DNA of 64,000 nucleotides, taken from Caballeronia cordobensis (GTDB taxonomy: Bacteria; Pseudomonadota; Gammaproteobacteria; Burkholderiales; Burkholderiaceae). This document shows positions 19,039-27,698 of this stretch, one piece after another; within the stretch, counting starts at the first letter, position 1; the number at the start of each line of letters is the position of its first letter. The translations under genes and the position numbers were made by a program. The DNA lies in assembly GCF_001544575.2 (NCBI RefSeq), contig NZ_FCNY02000003.1, positions 372,001 through 436,000 on the forward strand. The letters run 5' to 3'. The notes under the pieces were generated by a model. That model did not search any database, was not told where the DNA came from, and worked only from the letters and a program-made list of their open reading frames with translations.

Positions 19039-19722
19039 TCAGCGGCGTTGTTGAAGCGACGGGTCGATTGACATCGAGAATGCGTCGAGTCCGAGCTTCG
19101 CGGCCAACTCGTCCGGCGACCGCACGATCTGCGCTTCGGACGGAAAGAGCGCGGCGGCTTCGTCATCGACGGGCCAGCCGATCACACGCATGTTCGCGGC
19201 GATGGCGCCGCCCGCGCCGGTCGGACTGTCTTCGACGGCAACGACCTCTTCCGGCGCGAGACGCAGGAGCCACGCTGCGCGTTCGTACGGCTCGGGGCTT
19301 GGCTTGCCGTGACGCACGTCGTTGACGCTGACCGTGATGAGCGAAGGCTCTTCGATGCCGAGGGTGCGGAGATTCGCTTCGAGCAGCATGCGCGACGCGT
19401 TCGAGACGATTGCCTGCGTGATGCCCGCCGCCTTCGCCGCGCGATACACCTCGAGCGCGCCGTGACGCGGCGCGAGCCTTTGCGCGCCGTTCAGATAGGC
19501 CCGCGCGCGAAACGCCGACCATTCGCCGAAATCGACCGCAATCCCGAAACGTTCGCGAACGAGCGCATGCACTTCGCGCCCGGTCTTGCCGAAGACGAAC
19601 GGATGCATTTCATCGCCCGCCTGCACCCCGTGATGCGCGAGCGCCTCGACGAGCGTGGCCAGATGCAGCGACTCGCTCTCGATGAGCGTGCCGTCCATGT
19701 CCCACAGAATTGCCTTTATCAC
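19039..19722 (-). CDS. HAD-superfamily phosphatase (Gph / beta-phosphoglucomutase-like)
   Basis: A 227-residue haloacid-dehalogenase hydrolase. Motif I is DMDGT (residues 8-12, with both Asp), motif II is in VSNAS, the motif III Lys is in HGKPSPEPY, and motif IV is VAVEDSPTG. A helical cap (about residues 18-90) matches the phosphoglycolate phosphatase/beta-phosphoglucomutase class. The start is GTG, giving VIKAILWDMDGT at the expected distance; the open frame continues upstream but is Arg-rich and unlike the family. It lies upstream of the amide promoter on the same strand. The substrate is unknown. Confidence 0.82.
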   Translation of the reverse strand: MIKAILWDMDGTLIESESLHLATLVEALAHHGVQAGDEMHPFVFGKTGREVHALVRERFGIAVDFGEWSAFRARAYLNGAQRLAPRHGALEVYRAAKAAGITQAIVSNASRMLLEANLRTLGIEEPSLITVSVNDVRHGKPSPEPYERAAWLLRLAPEEVVAVEDSPTGAGGAIAANMRVIGWPVDDEAAALFPSEAQIVRSPDELAAKLGLDAFSMSIDPSLQQRR

Positions 19723-20086
19723 AGCCTTGTTTGTCCTTGTGTGTGCGCGGGTATCTGTCGCTCGCGTGCGTGTCGACCGTGCGATTGCCGCGAGAAGAGT
19801 GCAGCCTATCACGCCGCACGCCACTTCCGCAGGGACGAATCGGCGGGCGATGCAGCGGTTCGGACATGCACCGCGCACGCTGACGGCTGCATAGAACCTA
19901 TTCCGGACGGCCCCTGAATCCGTGTCGTCGGAAAGCTGTCGGACCGCATCGGGCGACGTATCCCCGTGGTCGTCGGTTCGCCGCAATGGGCTTGTGGTTC
20001 GGGCTACAGGACGCGCGTCGAATCAAGATCAACGTTCGACGACATCGCCGCCGAATCGCGCCCCCTCTCCCCTACACCGCCTCACC
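19723..20086. other. 364-base gene-free stretch
   Basis: Lies between the HAD start and the end of the downstream-facing LivF gene, all on the minus strand. It must hold the HAD promoter, but no clear -35/-10, operator dyad, terminator or small gene was seen. The open frames here are Arg-rich and not convincing. Confidence 0.4.
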
Positions 20087-20821
20087 CTACATCCCAAGAT
20101 ACGCACGCTGAACGCCCTCATCGCCCGCAAGCGCCCGCGCGTCGCCGTGCTGCACAACCGTGCCGCCCTCCAGCACGTAGGCGTAATCCGCGATGCGCAG
20201 CGCAACCTCCGCGTTCTGTTCGACCAGCAGCACATCAACGCCCGTGTCGCGAATCACATGAATCACCTGCGCGATTTTCTCGACCACCGCAGGCGCGAGT
20301 CCGATGGTCGGCTCGTCGAGCAGCAGCACGCGCGGTGCGGCCATCAGCGCGCGCGCGACCGCCACCATCTGCTGCTGGCCGCCGCTCAGCGTGCCGGCGG
20401 GCGCGCCGAGCTTCGCAACGAGATCGGGAAAGTAATCGAGACAACGCTCGAGATCGGCGCTGATGGCGCGCGCGTCGTCGCGGCAATAGGCGCCCAATTC
20501 CAGGTTCTCGCGCACCGTCATGCTGCCGAACAGACGCCGTCCTTCCGGCACCAGACACAGCCCGTGCCGAACCCGCGTATCCGCCGATGCCGTGTCCAGC
20601 GCCCGTCCGTTCAGCTTCACGCTGCCCGCCTGCGCCGTGACGAGTCCCGCCGCGTACTTCATCAGCGTGGACTTGCCCGCGCCGTTCGCGCCGATTAGCG
20701 TCACGATCTGCCCGCCGCGCACCTGAAAACTCGCGCCGCGCACGGCAGGCACCGTGCCGTAGTTGATCGACACGCCGGACACGTCCAGCACGATATCGTC
20801 CTTTCTCTTCTCAATGTGCAT
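20087..20821 (-). CDS. ABC transporter ATP-binding protein (LivF type), island transporter 1
   Basis: A 244-residue ATPase. Walker A GANGAGKST is near residues 42-50, the signature LSGGQQQMVAVARAL near 145, and Walker B VLLLDEPTIGLAP near 165, with VEQN after it. It partners the LivG-type ATPase whose 3' end it overlaps by 11 bases. It is the last gene of a five-gene branched-chain-amino-acid-type importer (binding protein, two permeases, two ATPases) next to the catabolic island. Such systems in Burkholderiaceae often carry aromatic or alicyclic acids as well as amino acids, so the substrate is open. Confidence 0.92.
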   Translation of the reverse strand: MHIEKRKDDIVLDVSGVSINYGTVPAVRGASFQVRGGQIVTLIGANGAGKSTLMKYAAGLVTAQAGSVKLNGRALDTASADTRVRHGLCLVPEGRRLFGSMTVRENLELGAYCRDDARAISADLERCLDYFPDLVAKLGAPAGTLSGGQQQMVAVARALMAAPRVLLLDEPTIGLAPAVVEKIAQVIHVIRDTGVDVLLVEQNAEVALRIADYAYVLEGGTVVQHGDARALAGDEGVQRAYLGM

Positions 20822-21551
20822 GCTCGGCTCCGAGATAGGCTTCGATCACGCGTGGATCGCGGCGAATGTCCTGTGGCGTGCCCGTCGCCAGCATGCGTCC
20901 GTGATGCAGCACGACGATGCGGTCGCAGACCTGCATCACCGCTTTCATGTTGTGCTCGACAAGCAGCACCGAACTGCCGTACTCGTCGCGGATGCGCTCG
21001 AACACGTCGAGCGTCGCGGCGACTTCCGTCTGATTCAGACCGGTGAGCGGTTCGTCGAGACACAAAATGCGCGGCCGCGCCGCGAATGCGATGGCAATGC
21101 TCACGAGCCGTTGCAGACCGTGCGGCAAGGTCCCGGCGATGTCGGCGAGCTTGCCGTGAAGCCCGAGCAGACGCGCGGTCTCGCGCACGCGCTCCGCGCG
21201 CTCGGCACGTGGCACCGCACCGATCGTGCCGATCAGAATGTTGTCCGCCACGCTCATGCTCTTCATCAGGCTGCCATGCTGGAACGTACGCACGAGGCCT
21301 TTCTTGCTGATGCGTTCCGGCGATGCGCCAGTCACATTCTCGCCGTCGATCGCAAGCGTGCCCCGCGTCGGCGCGATGAAGCCGCTGATCAGATTGAAGG
21401 TCGTGCTCTTGCCCGCACCGTTCGGTCCGATCAGCCCGAGCACTTCGCGCTCGCGAATCTCGAAGCTCAGGTCGCTGACCGCGAGCAATCCGCCGAAACG
21501 CCGTGCAATGTCCCGCGCTTCGAGCAGCGGCTTGGTTAGGGATGTCTGCAT
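20811..21551 (-). CDS. ABC transporter ATP-binding protein (LivG type), island transporter 1
   Basis: A 246-residue ATPase. Walker A GPNGAGKST is near residue 44; the C-loop is replaced by LPHGLQRLVSIAIAF, and Walker B is ILCLDEPLTGLNQ, with LVEHNM. The signature LPHGLQR departs from LSGGQ in the Ser and second Gly, so ATP sandwiching may rely on the partner's intact motif; LivG proteins often show LSxGxQR variants. The start ATG shares a base with the permease stop (TGATG). Confidence 0.9.
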   Translation of the reverse strand: MQTSLTKPLLEARDIARRFGGLLAVSDLSFEIREREVLGLIGPNGAGKSTTFNLISGFIAPTRGTLAIDGENVTGASPERISKKGLVRTFQHGSLMKSMSVADNILIGTIGAVPRAERAERVRETARLLGLHGKLADIAGTLPHGLQRLVSIAIAFAARPRILCLDEPLTGLNQTEVAATLDVFERIRDEYGSSVLLVEHNMKAVMQVCDRIVVLHHGRMLATGTPQDIRRDPRVIEAYLGAEHAH

Positions 21552-22501
21552 CACGCGCCTCCGTTCGAACGCACGAGCGTCGCGCGGCGCGACTTTATCC
21601 GCGCGATGCGTCCATGCACGAGTCCCATGATGCCGCCGGGAAGGAGCAGCATCGCCAGCACGATGGCCGCCCCGTAGAAGATATGCTCGCTCGCGCCGAA
21701 GCTGAGCGTCACGCTGCCGAGCAGCACGAGCAGCACCGCGCCCGCAACCGGCCCGAGCGGATGATGCTCGCCGCCGACCTTCAGATACGCAAGCGCCAGC
21801 GTCGAGAGCAGAAAGCCGAAATCCGGCGGGCTGATGACGTTGTTGGCGAACGCATGCAGCGACCCCGCGATGCCCGTCACGAAGCACGAGATGCAGAAGC
21901 AGGCAATCTTCACGAGATGCACGCGGATGCCGACCGAACGCACGACGTTCTCGTTGTCGCGCACGGCGATCAGCAGCTTGCCGAACTGCGACGTTTCAAT
22001 CGCGAAGAGCGCGAGCAGCAGCACGCCGCAGATCAGCACGACGAAGGCCGGAAAACCCGTGCCGAACGCGGCGGGCGGGAAGATGCCGACCATCCCCGAG
22101 TTGCCGCCGAGCCAGTCCGAGCGCGTGTAGACGATGCGCATCACTTCGGAGAATGCGAAGCCGATCAGCAGAAAATACGGCCCTTTCGTGCGCAGCGTGA
22201 TGAAGCCGAACACCGCGCCGATCCCGCAGGCGAGCGCGCCGCTCAGCAGCAAGGCCAGCGCGAAGGGCACATCCCACAAGGTCGTGGAGACGCCCGCGGC
22301 ATAGGCGCCGATGCCGAAGAACGCCGCGGTGGCGAAGTTCAGCTCGCCCATCAAGAGCACGAAGCGCAGGCTCGACGCATTCAATGCCGCGATAGCGCAC
22401 CACACGACGAGCGTGGCCGCATAGCCGTTGCCGGCGAGAAGGCTCGCGGCGCTAATCGCCAGCACCGCGAGCGCGCAGAACGAGAAAGACTTGTCAGGCA
22501 T
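21551..22501 (-). CDS. ABC permease (LivM type), island transporter 1
   Basis: A 316-residue inner-membrane permease with about ten hydrophobic segments. LMGELNFATAAFFGIGAYAAG and the cytoplasmic loop IAVRDNENVVRSVGIRVHLVK are LivM landmarks. It overlaps the LivH-type gene by 8 bases and the LivG-type gene by one base, so the set is translated as a coupled unit. Confidence 0.92.
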   Translation of the reverse strand: MPDKSFSFCALAVLAISAASLLAGNGYAATLVVWCAIAALNASSLRFVLLMGELNFATAAFFGIGAYAAGVSTTLWDVPFALALLLSGALACGIGAVFGFITLRTKGPYFLLIGFAFSEVMRIVYTRSDWLGGNSGMVGIFPPAAFGTGFPAFVVLICGVLLLALFAIETSQFGKLLIAVRDNENVVRSVGIRVHLVKIACFCISCFVTGIAGSLHAFANNVISPPDFGFLLSTLALAYLKVGGEHHPLGPVAGAVLLVLLGSVTLSFGASEHIFYGAAIVLAMLLLPGGIMGLVHGRIARIKSRRATLVRSNGGA

Positions 22502-23369
22502 GACCGAGCACTCCTTTGGGACGCACGAGCAGCACCAGCATGACGAGCACGAAGATCGCGAGATTCGCGCTCGACGGATCGAAATAGAAGCCGCCGAAAC
22601 TTTCGATGAGCGCGATGAACACGCTGCCCAGGATCGCGCCGGGCACCGATCCGAGCCCGCCGATCACCACGGCGATGAAGCCCTTCACGAGATAGCTTTC
22701 GCCGAATTCCGGCGACACGATCGACACCGGTGCGATCAGCGCGCCCGCGATCGCGCCGAGCGCCGTCGCGACGACGAAGCCGCGAAACGCGATCGCGTTA
22801 TAGGGAATGCCCTGGAGCATCGCGGCTTCGTGATCGATCGATACGGCGCGCATCGCGCGGCCCATGCGCGTCGCGCTGAGCGACCACAGGAGCGCGCCGG
22901 CCAGCGCCACGGCCACGCCGCAGAGAATCAGCCGCTGCGCCGCGAGCGTCGCGCCGAACATCTCGACATTGCCGCTCACGAGCGGCGGCACCGAGCGCAC
23001 GGCGCCGCCGAAGACTTCGCGGAAGATGCCTTCGAACAGCAGCACGAAGCCCGCCGACAGGATGAACGAGCCGGCGAGATCGCGCTGGAAGCGGCGAAAC
23101 GCGAAGCGGAACACGATCGCCCCGAGGCCCGACGCGAGCACGACGCCCGCGACGAAGGCCCCGAGATACGCGAGTTGCACGGGCACGCCGCGCGCGACGA
23201 GCCACGGAATGGCGACCGACACGATCAGCGCGGACAGCGTGAAGAACTGCCCATGCGCGAAGTTCACGATGCGCAGCACGCCGAAGATCAGCGTCAGCCC
23301 GAGTGCGAACAGCACGTACACCGAGCCGATCTGCAACGCGGTCAGCATGAGTTGGAAGAGTGTCTGCAT
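22494..23369 (-). CDS. ABC permease (LivH type), island transporter 1
   Basis: A 291-residue inner-membrane permease. ALGLTLIFGVLRIVNFAHG near the N-terminus and the loop RAVSIDHEAAMLQGIPYN are typical LivH features. I placed the start at MQTLFQLML, directly after which the first membrane helix begins; the longest frame adds a basic, Ser/Arg-rich leader that runs into the binding-protein gene and is unlikely. The ribosome-binding site is weak, consistent with coupling to the gene 16 bases upstream. Confidence 0.88.
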   Translation of the reverse strand: MQTLFQLMLTALQIGSVYVLFALGLTLIFGVLRIVNFAHGQFFTLSALIVSVAIPWLVARGVPVQLAYLGAFVAGVVLASGLGAIVFRFAFRRFQRDLAGSFILSAGFVLLFEGIFREVFGGAVRSVPPLVSGNVEMFGATLAAQRLILCGVAVALAGALLWSLSATRMGRAMRAVSIDHEAAMLQGIPYNAIAFRGFVVATALGAIAGALIAPVSIVSPEFGESYLVKGFIAVVIGGLGSVPGAILGSVFIALIESFGGFYFDPSSANLAIFVLVMLVLLVRPKGVLGHA

Positions 23370-23385
23370 GATATTCGCGATGACC

Positions 23386-24588
23386 TCATTGACCCGTGCG
23401 TTGCTTGAGCTCGTCCGGGCTGATGCGCGCCAGTTCGACGAGCTTCTGGCCCTGGATCTGCGTGACGATGACCGGCACGAGAATCTGCTGCGCGCTGCCA
23501 TAAACGGCTTTCTCGCCGAACGCGGCGCGCCCGTAGAACGAATCGAAGGTGATGGCCGGCAAGGCGCTCGCCACCGCCGCCGGATCGGTGCTCTGCGCCT
23601 TTTCCATCGCGGCCTTGAGCGCCTTCACGGAGTCGTAGAAGCCGATCTGGATGGCGTTCAGCGATTCGCCCGTCACCGCGCGCGCGCCCTGGTTCAGCTC
23701 GCGCTGACGCGGCGTCACGGCCGGTCCGTCGAAGGTCATCGCCGCGCCGAGATACGCGCTGTTCGCCGCGCCTCCGCCCGTCGCGAGCAAGCCGTCCGCG
23801 CCCGTGCCGACTTCGACGACCTTCACGCCCTTCCAGCCCAGCGCGTCCAGCTCCTTGAAAACGAGGCCGCCATCGGCGGGCGGGCTGGAACACAGATCGA
23901 CGACGTCCGGCTTGAGGCCCGCGACCTTGGCCGCGACAGGCTGGAACTCCGTCGTGCCGCGCTCGTACCAGTCGCTCGAAACGACCTTCACGCCCACCGC
24001 TTCCCAGGCCTTGCGCGCGATCTTCTCGGTTTCCTGGCCCGTGGCGTCGTTGGGATTGAGCAACGCGACCGTCTGGATCTTCGGATTGACCTGCTTCACG
24101 TAACGCACCAGCGGCGGGGCGATCTCGATCGGCGTATTCATCTGCGTGAAGGTCAGCGGAAACTTCGGACCCTTGATGCTCGCCCCCCATGCCGTCGTGA
24201 ACAGCAGGACACCCTCGCGTTCAGTGAGCGACTGCATTGCGCGCGCGGGCGCGGTGCCGAGACTGCCGCCGATGTACTTCACGCCGTCGCGGTTCAGCAG
24301 GGTCTGCGCGACCTTCGCGCCGTCCGCCGCGTTGTATTTGTTGTCGTACGCGACGCATTCGTAGTTGTAGACCTTGTTCGCTATCTTCACGCCACCGGCT
24401 TTGCGGATTTCGTCGGCGGCCTGCTTGCACAGCCATTCACTGCCCTTGCCCCAGTTCGCGCCGGACCCCGAAAGCGGCACGGACAGTCCGAGCTTGATGA
24501 CATTCGGCGTATCCGCGAAGGCTGCGGGCGCCGCGCTCAGTGCGGCGAGCCAAAGCAAGGTCGCGCGTTTGATCGCTCTGCGCTTCAT
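23386..24588 (-). CDS. ABC substrate-binding protein (Liv type), island transporter 1
   Basis: A 400-residue periplasmic binding protein. The signal peptide (MKRRAIKR, hydrophobic core, cleavage after AAFA) precedes a mature start DTPNVIKLGLSVPLSGSG. Cysteines near residues 54 and 79 may pair. The start is set by AGGAGA six bases upstream of the internal ATG; the longer frame adds 21 residues without support. This is the first gene of the transporter operon. An island-type operator (24671-24687) lies about 85 bases upstream, tying it to the catabolic island. Confidence 0.9.
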   Translation of the reverse strand: MKRRAIKRATLLWLAALSAAPAAFADTPNVIKLGLSVPLSGSGANWGKGSEWLCKQAADEIRKAGGVKIANKVYNYECVAYDNKYNAADGAKVAQTLLNRDGVKYIGGSLGTAPARAMQSLTEREGVLLFTTAWGASIKGPKFPLTFTQMNTPIEIAPPLVRYVKQVNPKIQTVALLNPNDATGQETEKIARKAWEAVGVKVVSSDWYERGTTEFQPVAAKVAGLKPDVVDLCSSPPADGGLVFKELDALGWKGVKVVEVGTGADGLLATGGGAANSAYLGAAMTFDGPAVTPRQRELNQGARAVTGESLNAIQIGFYDSVKALKAAMEKAQSTDPAAVASALPAITFDSFYGRAAFGEKAVYGSAQQILVPVIVTQIQGQKLVELARISPDELKQRTGQ

Positions 24589-24670
24589 CTGTGTCTCCTG
24601 ATGGTTTCGTTCTGGTGGGCTCATTTGACGAGCGCGGCGTGCGCGGGTCAATCAGGCCGCGCAAAGTGAT

Positions 24671-24687
24671 CCGTACTTCGAAAATCG
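24671..24687 (+). promoter_or_regulatory. Island operator motif, upstream of ABC transporter 1
   Basis: Reads CCGTACTTCGAAAATCG, sharing CCGTACTTnGAAA with the copies at 40156 and elsewhere. It lies in the gap between the porin and the transporter operon. Confidence 0.5.
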
Positions 24688-24706
24688 CCGCCAGAAAATG
24701 GCGGCG
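24686..24706 (-). terminator. Probable terminator after porin 2
   Basis: On the minus strand a perfect 7-bp CGCCGCC/GGCGGCG stem with a 7-base loop is followed by ATTTT. It lies 33 bases beyond the porin stop, in the right orientation to end that transcript. The U tract is short, and the base of the stem touches the operator motif. Confidence 0.5.
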
Positions 24707-24739
24707 TGGGATCGGACAGCGCCGGCGCTCGTCCGGCGC

Positions 24740-25921
24740 TCAGAACTTATGGCGGATGGCAATGCGCAGCGCGGTCTGGTGATCGGTCGTCGAGGCCGTC
24801 AACTGGTTGATGGACGCGACCGCCTCCCTGCCGGTCGAATCCGTCCCGCTCGCGTGCTGATACGTGCCCACGAAGTAGACGTCCGTGCGCTTCGAGAGGA
24901 AGTAGTCCACGCCGACCGATCCCTGGTTGTAGCGCGCGCTGCCCCTGCCATCCGCGCCGTCGTTGTGGGTGTACACATACGCGGCGCCCACGAGCAGCGC
25001 CGGCGTGATCTGATACTTCGCATTGACTTCGACGTTGTTGAACTTCGCCGTCCCGCTGATGCCACCGGCGGGCACGGGCCCGGAGGACGTATCGCCGAGA
25101 TTCCGGAACTGCGTGTTCGAGTACGTGGCGCCGAGCGTGAACGCGCCGAACGTATAGGCCGCGCCGGTGCCGATCACCTGCAGCGTGCGTGCCGACGCAT
25201 ACCCGGAGATCACCGGAGACGAGCCGAAGTTGGAGCCTGGCACGCCGCCCACGGTCGGCGCGACGGTGCCGCCCGCGCCATAGAACGAGGTATTCGGGTT
25301 GCGCACGTTGAGGTAGCCGACGCCCGCGTAAAGCGGACCTTGCGAATAGTTCGCACCGACCGACCAGACCTGATTGCGTCCCACGCTTCCCGGCACACCG
25401 CCCAGCGAATACAGGCCGCTCGCCGTCACGCCATGAAAAGTCGGGCTCGTGTACTTGATTGCGTTGTTGGTGCGGTTCGTGTTGTTGAAGTTGTCGTTAT
25501 CGGAAGGATGTGCGGCCATATAGCCGCCCCATTGATCGCCGACTTCCAGAATACCGAGGTTATCGACGACGGAATCGTACTGACGGCCGAACGTGAAGGT
25601 GCCGTATGGACTCGACACGCCCACATACGCTTGTCGCCCGAATTCGAGGCCGCCCTGACCCAGTCTGCCCGTGTTGATGTCGAAGCCGTTTTCGAGCACG
25701 AAGATCGCATTGAATCCGCCGCCGAGATCTTCCTGTCCGCGCAATCCCCAGCGGCTTCCATTCAGTACGCCGCTTGCCATCGCGTATTGATGGCTGCCGC
25801 CTGCGTTGCTGTTGTAGTTCAAGCCTTCATCCAGAATGCCGTACAACCGCACGCTGCTCTGCGCATGCGCAACACCGGTTACGAACCCTGCCGCCGCGCA
25901 GAGCGCAATCGCTTTCTTCAT
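24740..25921 (-). CDS. Gram-negative general porin 2
   Basis: A 393-residue outer-membrane porin of the same family as the one at 930-2066. Signal peptide MKKAIALCAAAGFVTGVAHAQ is followed by SSVRLYGILDEGLNYNSN, FVLENGFDINTG, FGRQAYVG and a terminal RHKF phenylalanine. GGAG precedes the chosen ATG; an in-frame leader of 19 residues upstream is not porin-like. It stands alone between the ABC transporter and the catabolic operon, with an operator motif at 26087-26103 upstream, so it is probably the outer-membrane entry for the island's substrate (inference). Confidence 0.92.
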   Translation of the reverse strand: MKKAIALCAAAGFVTGVAHAQSSVRLYGILDEGLNYNSNAGGSHQYAMASGVLNGSRWGLRGQEDLGGGFNAIFVLENGFDINTGRLGQGGLEFGRQAYVGVSSPYGTFTFGRQYDSVVDNLGILEVGDQWGGYMAAHPSDNDNFNNTNRTNNAIKYTSPTFHGVTASGLYSLGGVPGSVGRNQVWSVGANYSQGPLYAGVGYLNVRNPNTSFYGAGGTVAPTVGGVPGSNFGSSPVISGYASARTLQVIGTGAAYTFGAFTLGATYSNTQFRNLGDTSSGPVPAGGISGTAKFNNVEVNAKYQITPALLVGAAYVYTHNDGADGRGSARYNQGSVGVDYFLSKRTDVYFVGTYQHASGTDSTGREAVASINQLTASTTDHQTALRIAIRHKF

Positions 25922-26086
25922 CGAACGTCTCCATGATTGTTTTGAGTTTCTTTGCAGCTCTTTCAGCGTCCTTAACACTTTGGATTACTAATCGTTGACA
26001 ACCCAATGCCAGGCGCTTCGCCATCGAACTGCCGGCCCATTTAATTGGCCGCAAAAAAGACCGTCAATGCAACCTGAGAATCCGAT

Positions 26087-26103
26087 CCGTACTCTGAAAC
26101 GAG
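26087..26103 (+). promoter_or_regulatory. Island operator motif, upstream of porin 2
   Basis: Reads CCGTACTCTGAAACGAG, close to the copy at 51073. It lies 166 bases before the porin start and just past the end of the NTF2-fold gene. Confidence 0.5.
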
Positions 26104-26110
26104 ACGCCGA

Positions 26111-26683
26111 CTATCGCAGCCCCGCTTCGGCGCGTGAGACGAAGACGGGGTCCTGCGCGTCACGCCTGCCGAGCACCCATGCGGGATTCAGCCCGCCGTC
26201 GGGCGATCCGCCGAGCTCCGTGCGGATCGTATCGAACACCGTGCGCCGCCGCGCGACACGCCACTCGCCGTGGCGCCTCTCGAACCGGTCGACATAGCGC
26301 CCGACGACTTCGACCCGCATGTTCTCGCGACTGTCGGCATGCTGCGCGCCGAGCATGGCGCGCTGGCTGCCGGCGTCCGGTCCCATCTGCAACTTCGCCA
26401 CGAAATAGGTCTCCACTGCGGCGACGTGATCCGATGCGAACTCGATGAGGCAGTTGCCGAGCAGATGCGTGGATTTGCAAAAGCTGCTCGCATCGTGCTT
26501 CTCCCGGACGAACGCGACGAAATCGTCGCGCTTGCCGCTGAAATCCGCGTGATCGTCGTAGCCGTCTTCGAAGAAGGTCGCGCGGACCAGTTCCCAATCG
26601 CGTCGATCCACCCCGCGCGCGTAACGCAGCATGACGTCGCGGATCTGGTCCTTGTCGAGCAGTCGCTGGAGGTCATCGGCCAT
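26111..26683 (-). CDS. SnoaL/NTF2-fold protein, possible dehydratase or isomerase
   Basis: A 190-residue NTF2-like protein (SnoaL-type domain about residues 5-150). It begins with the helix LLDKDQIRDVMLRYARGVDRRDW common to this family. Asp26 and His73 (in STHLLGN) occupy the spacing of the catalytic Asp-His pair of scytalone dehydratase, LinA and bile-acid dehydratase-like members, so an eliminating or isomerising enzyme is possible. The longest frame adds an unlikely upstream leader; I chose MADDLQRLL. It is the last gene of the BVMO1 operon. Confidence 0.7.
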   Translation of the reverse strand: MADDLQRLLDKDQIRDVMLRYARGVDRRDWELVRATFFEDGYDDHADFSGKRDDFVAFVREKHDASSFCKSTHLLGNCLIEFASDHVAAVETYFVAKLQMGPDAGSQRAMLGAQHADSRENMRVEVVGRYVDRFERRHGEWRVARRRTVFDTIRTELGGSPDGGLNPAWVLGRRDAQDPVFVSRAEAGLR

Positions 26684-26762
26684 GTTCTTGGGTTCTCTTG
26701 AAGTCGCAGCGGCACCGAAAACGATGCCGCGTCGCGTTTTTGAGTAGCCTGAAACCATCGCT

Positions 26763-27668
26763 TCAGGAAAGGTCGCTTCGGACAGAGGTTCCATTCTTTT
26801 CCGCGATATAACGCAGAATGGACGTGAAATCCTCCCTGCCTTGCCCTGCTTCGTAGGCCGCGTGCCAGACGTCCCGCGCTCGCCCGATCGTCGGCACGGC
26901 CATGTCCATGAGATTCGCTTCGGCAAGCCCGAGCGTCATATCCTTCTCGATGATGGACAGCGCCGCGCCGTAGTCATAGGTTCCAGCAACAGCGCGCGTC
27001 AGCATCTTCGAGCACGCGAAGCTCTGACCGGTGCCCGCATCGAGCAGCCGCAGCATCATGTCGGGATCGAGCCCGGCCTTTGCGCCCATGGCGAGCCCCT
27101 CGGAACAGACCACCATGTTGGTCGCCATGATCATGTTGTTGACGATCTTCATGATCTGCGCCATGCCTGGGCGTTCTCCCATCACGAACACCTCCTTGCC
27201 GATGAGCGCGAGCAACGGAGACACCTGCTCGATGAGCCGCGGCGCGCCGGCCGCCAGCATGGCGAGCGTGCCGGCGCGCGCCGCGGGCGCACCGCCGGAG
27301 ATAGGCGCATCCACGATATCGATGCCCTTCGCGGCCAGCCCTGTGCCGATCTGCTCGATCGTGTCCTGACCGATGGTCGACATCTCCACGTACAGGCGAA
27401 TCGCGGAACCGTGCACGACGCCATCGGGCCCGAGACCGACTGCAAGCGACACTTGCCTGCTGGGCAGGCACGCGAACACGATGGACGCCGCGTTGGCCAC
27501 GGCGCGTGGCGAATCGTGCACGACAACGTTAGCCGCCGCGAAAGGCGCGAGCGCCGCCGGCGACGGGTCGTGAACATGCAGCCGGAAGCCCTGTCCAAGC
27601 AGGCGCTCGGCCATCGGGCCACCCATCTGGCCGAGCCCAAGAAAACCGACGTCTTCTGCGAGTTTCAT
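26763..27668 (-). CDS. 3-hydroxyisobutyrate dehydrogenase-type NAD(P)-dependent oxidoreductase
   Basis: A 301-residue member of the beta-hydroxyacid dehydrogenase family. The N-terminal Rossmann motif GFLGLGQMGGPMA is at residues 8-20, the substrate-binding DAPISGGAPAAR near 120, and the catalytic Lys in MKIVNNM near 172. The C-terminal helical domain is present. GAGG lies before the chosen ATG; a GTG ten codons upstream would begin next to the esterase stop but shifts the cofactor motif away from the N-terminus. It follows the esterase gene in the BVMO1 operon and could oxidise a hydroxy acid released by ester hydrolysis. Confidence 0.85.
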   Translation of the reverse strand: MKLAEDVGFLGLGQMGGPMAERLLGQGFRLHVHDPSPAALAPFAAANVVVHDSPRAVANAASIVFACLPSRQVSLAVGLGPDGVVHGSAIRLYVEMSTIGQDTIEQIGTGLAAKGIDIVDAPISGGAPAARAGTLAMLAAGAPRLIEQVSPLLALIGKEVFVMGERPGMAQIMKIVNNMIMATNMVVCSEGLAMGAKAGLDPDMMLRLLDAGTGQSFACSKMLTRAVAGTYDYGAALSIIEKDMTLGLAEANLMDMAVPTIGRARDVWHAAYEAGQGREDFTSILRYIAEKNGTSVRSDLS

Positions 27669-27698
27669 GCAAACCTCGATTCGTTGTTGATCGTTCAC

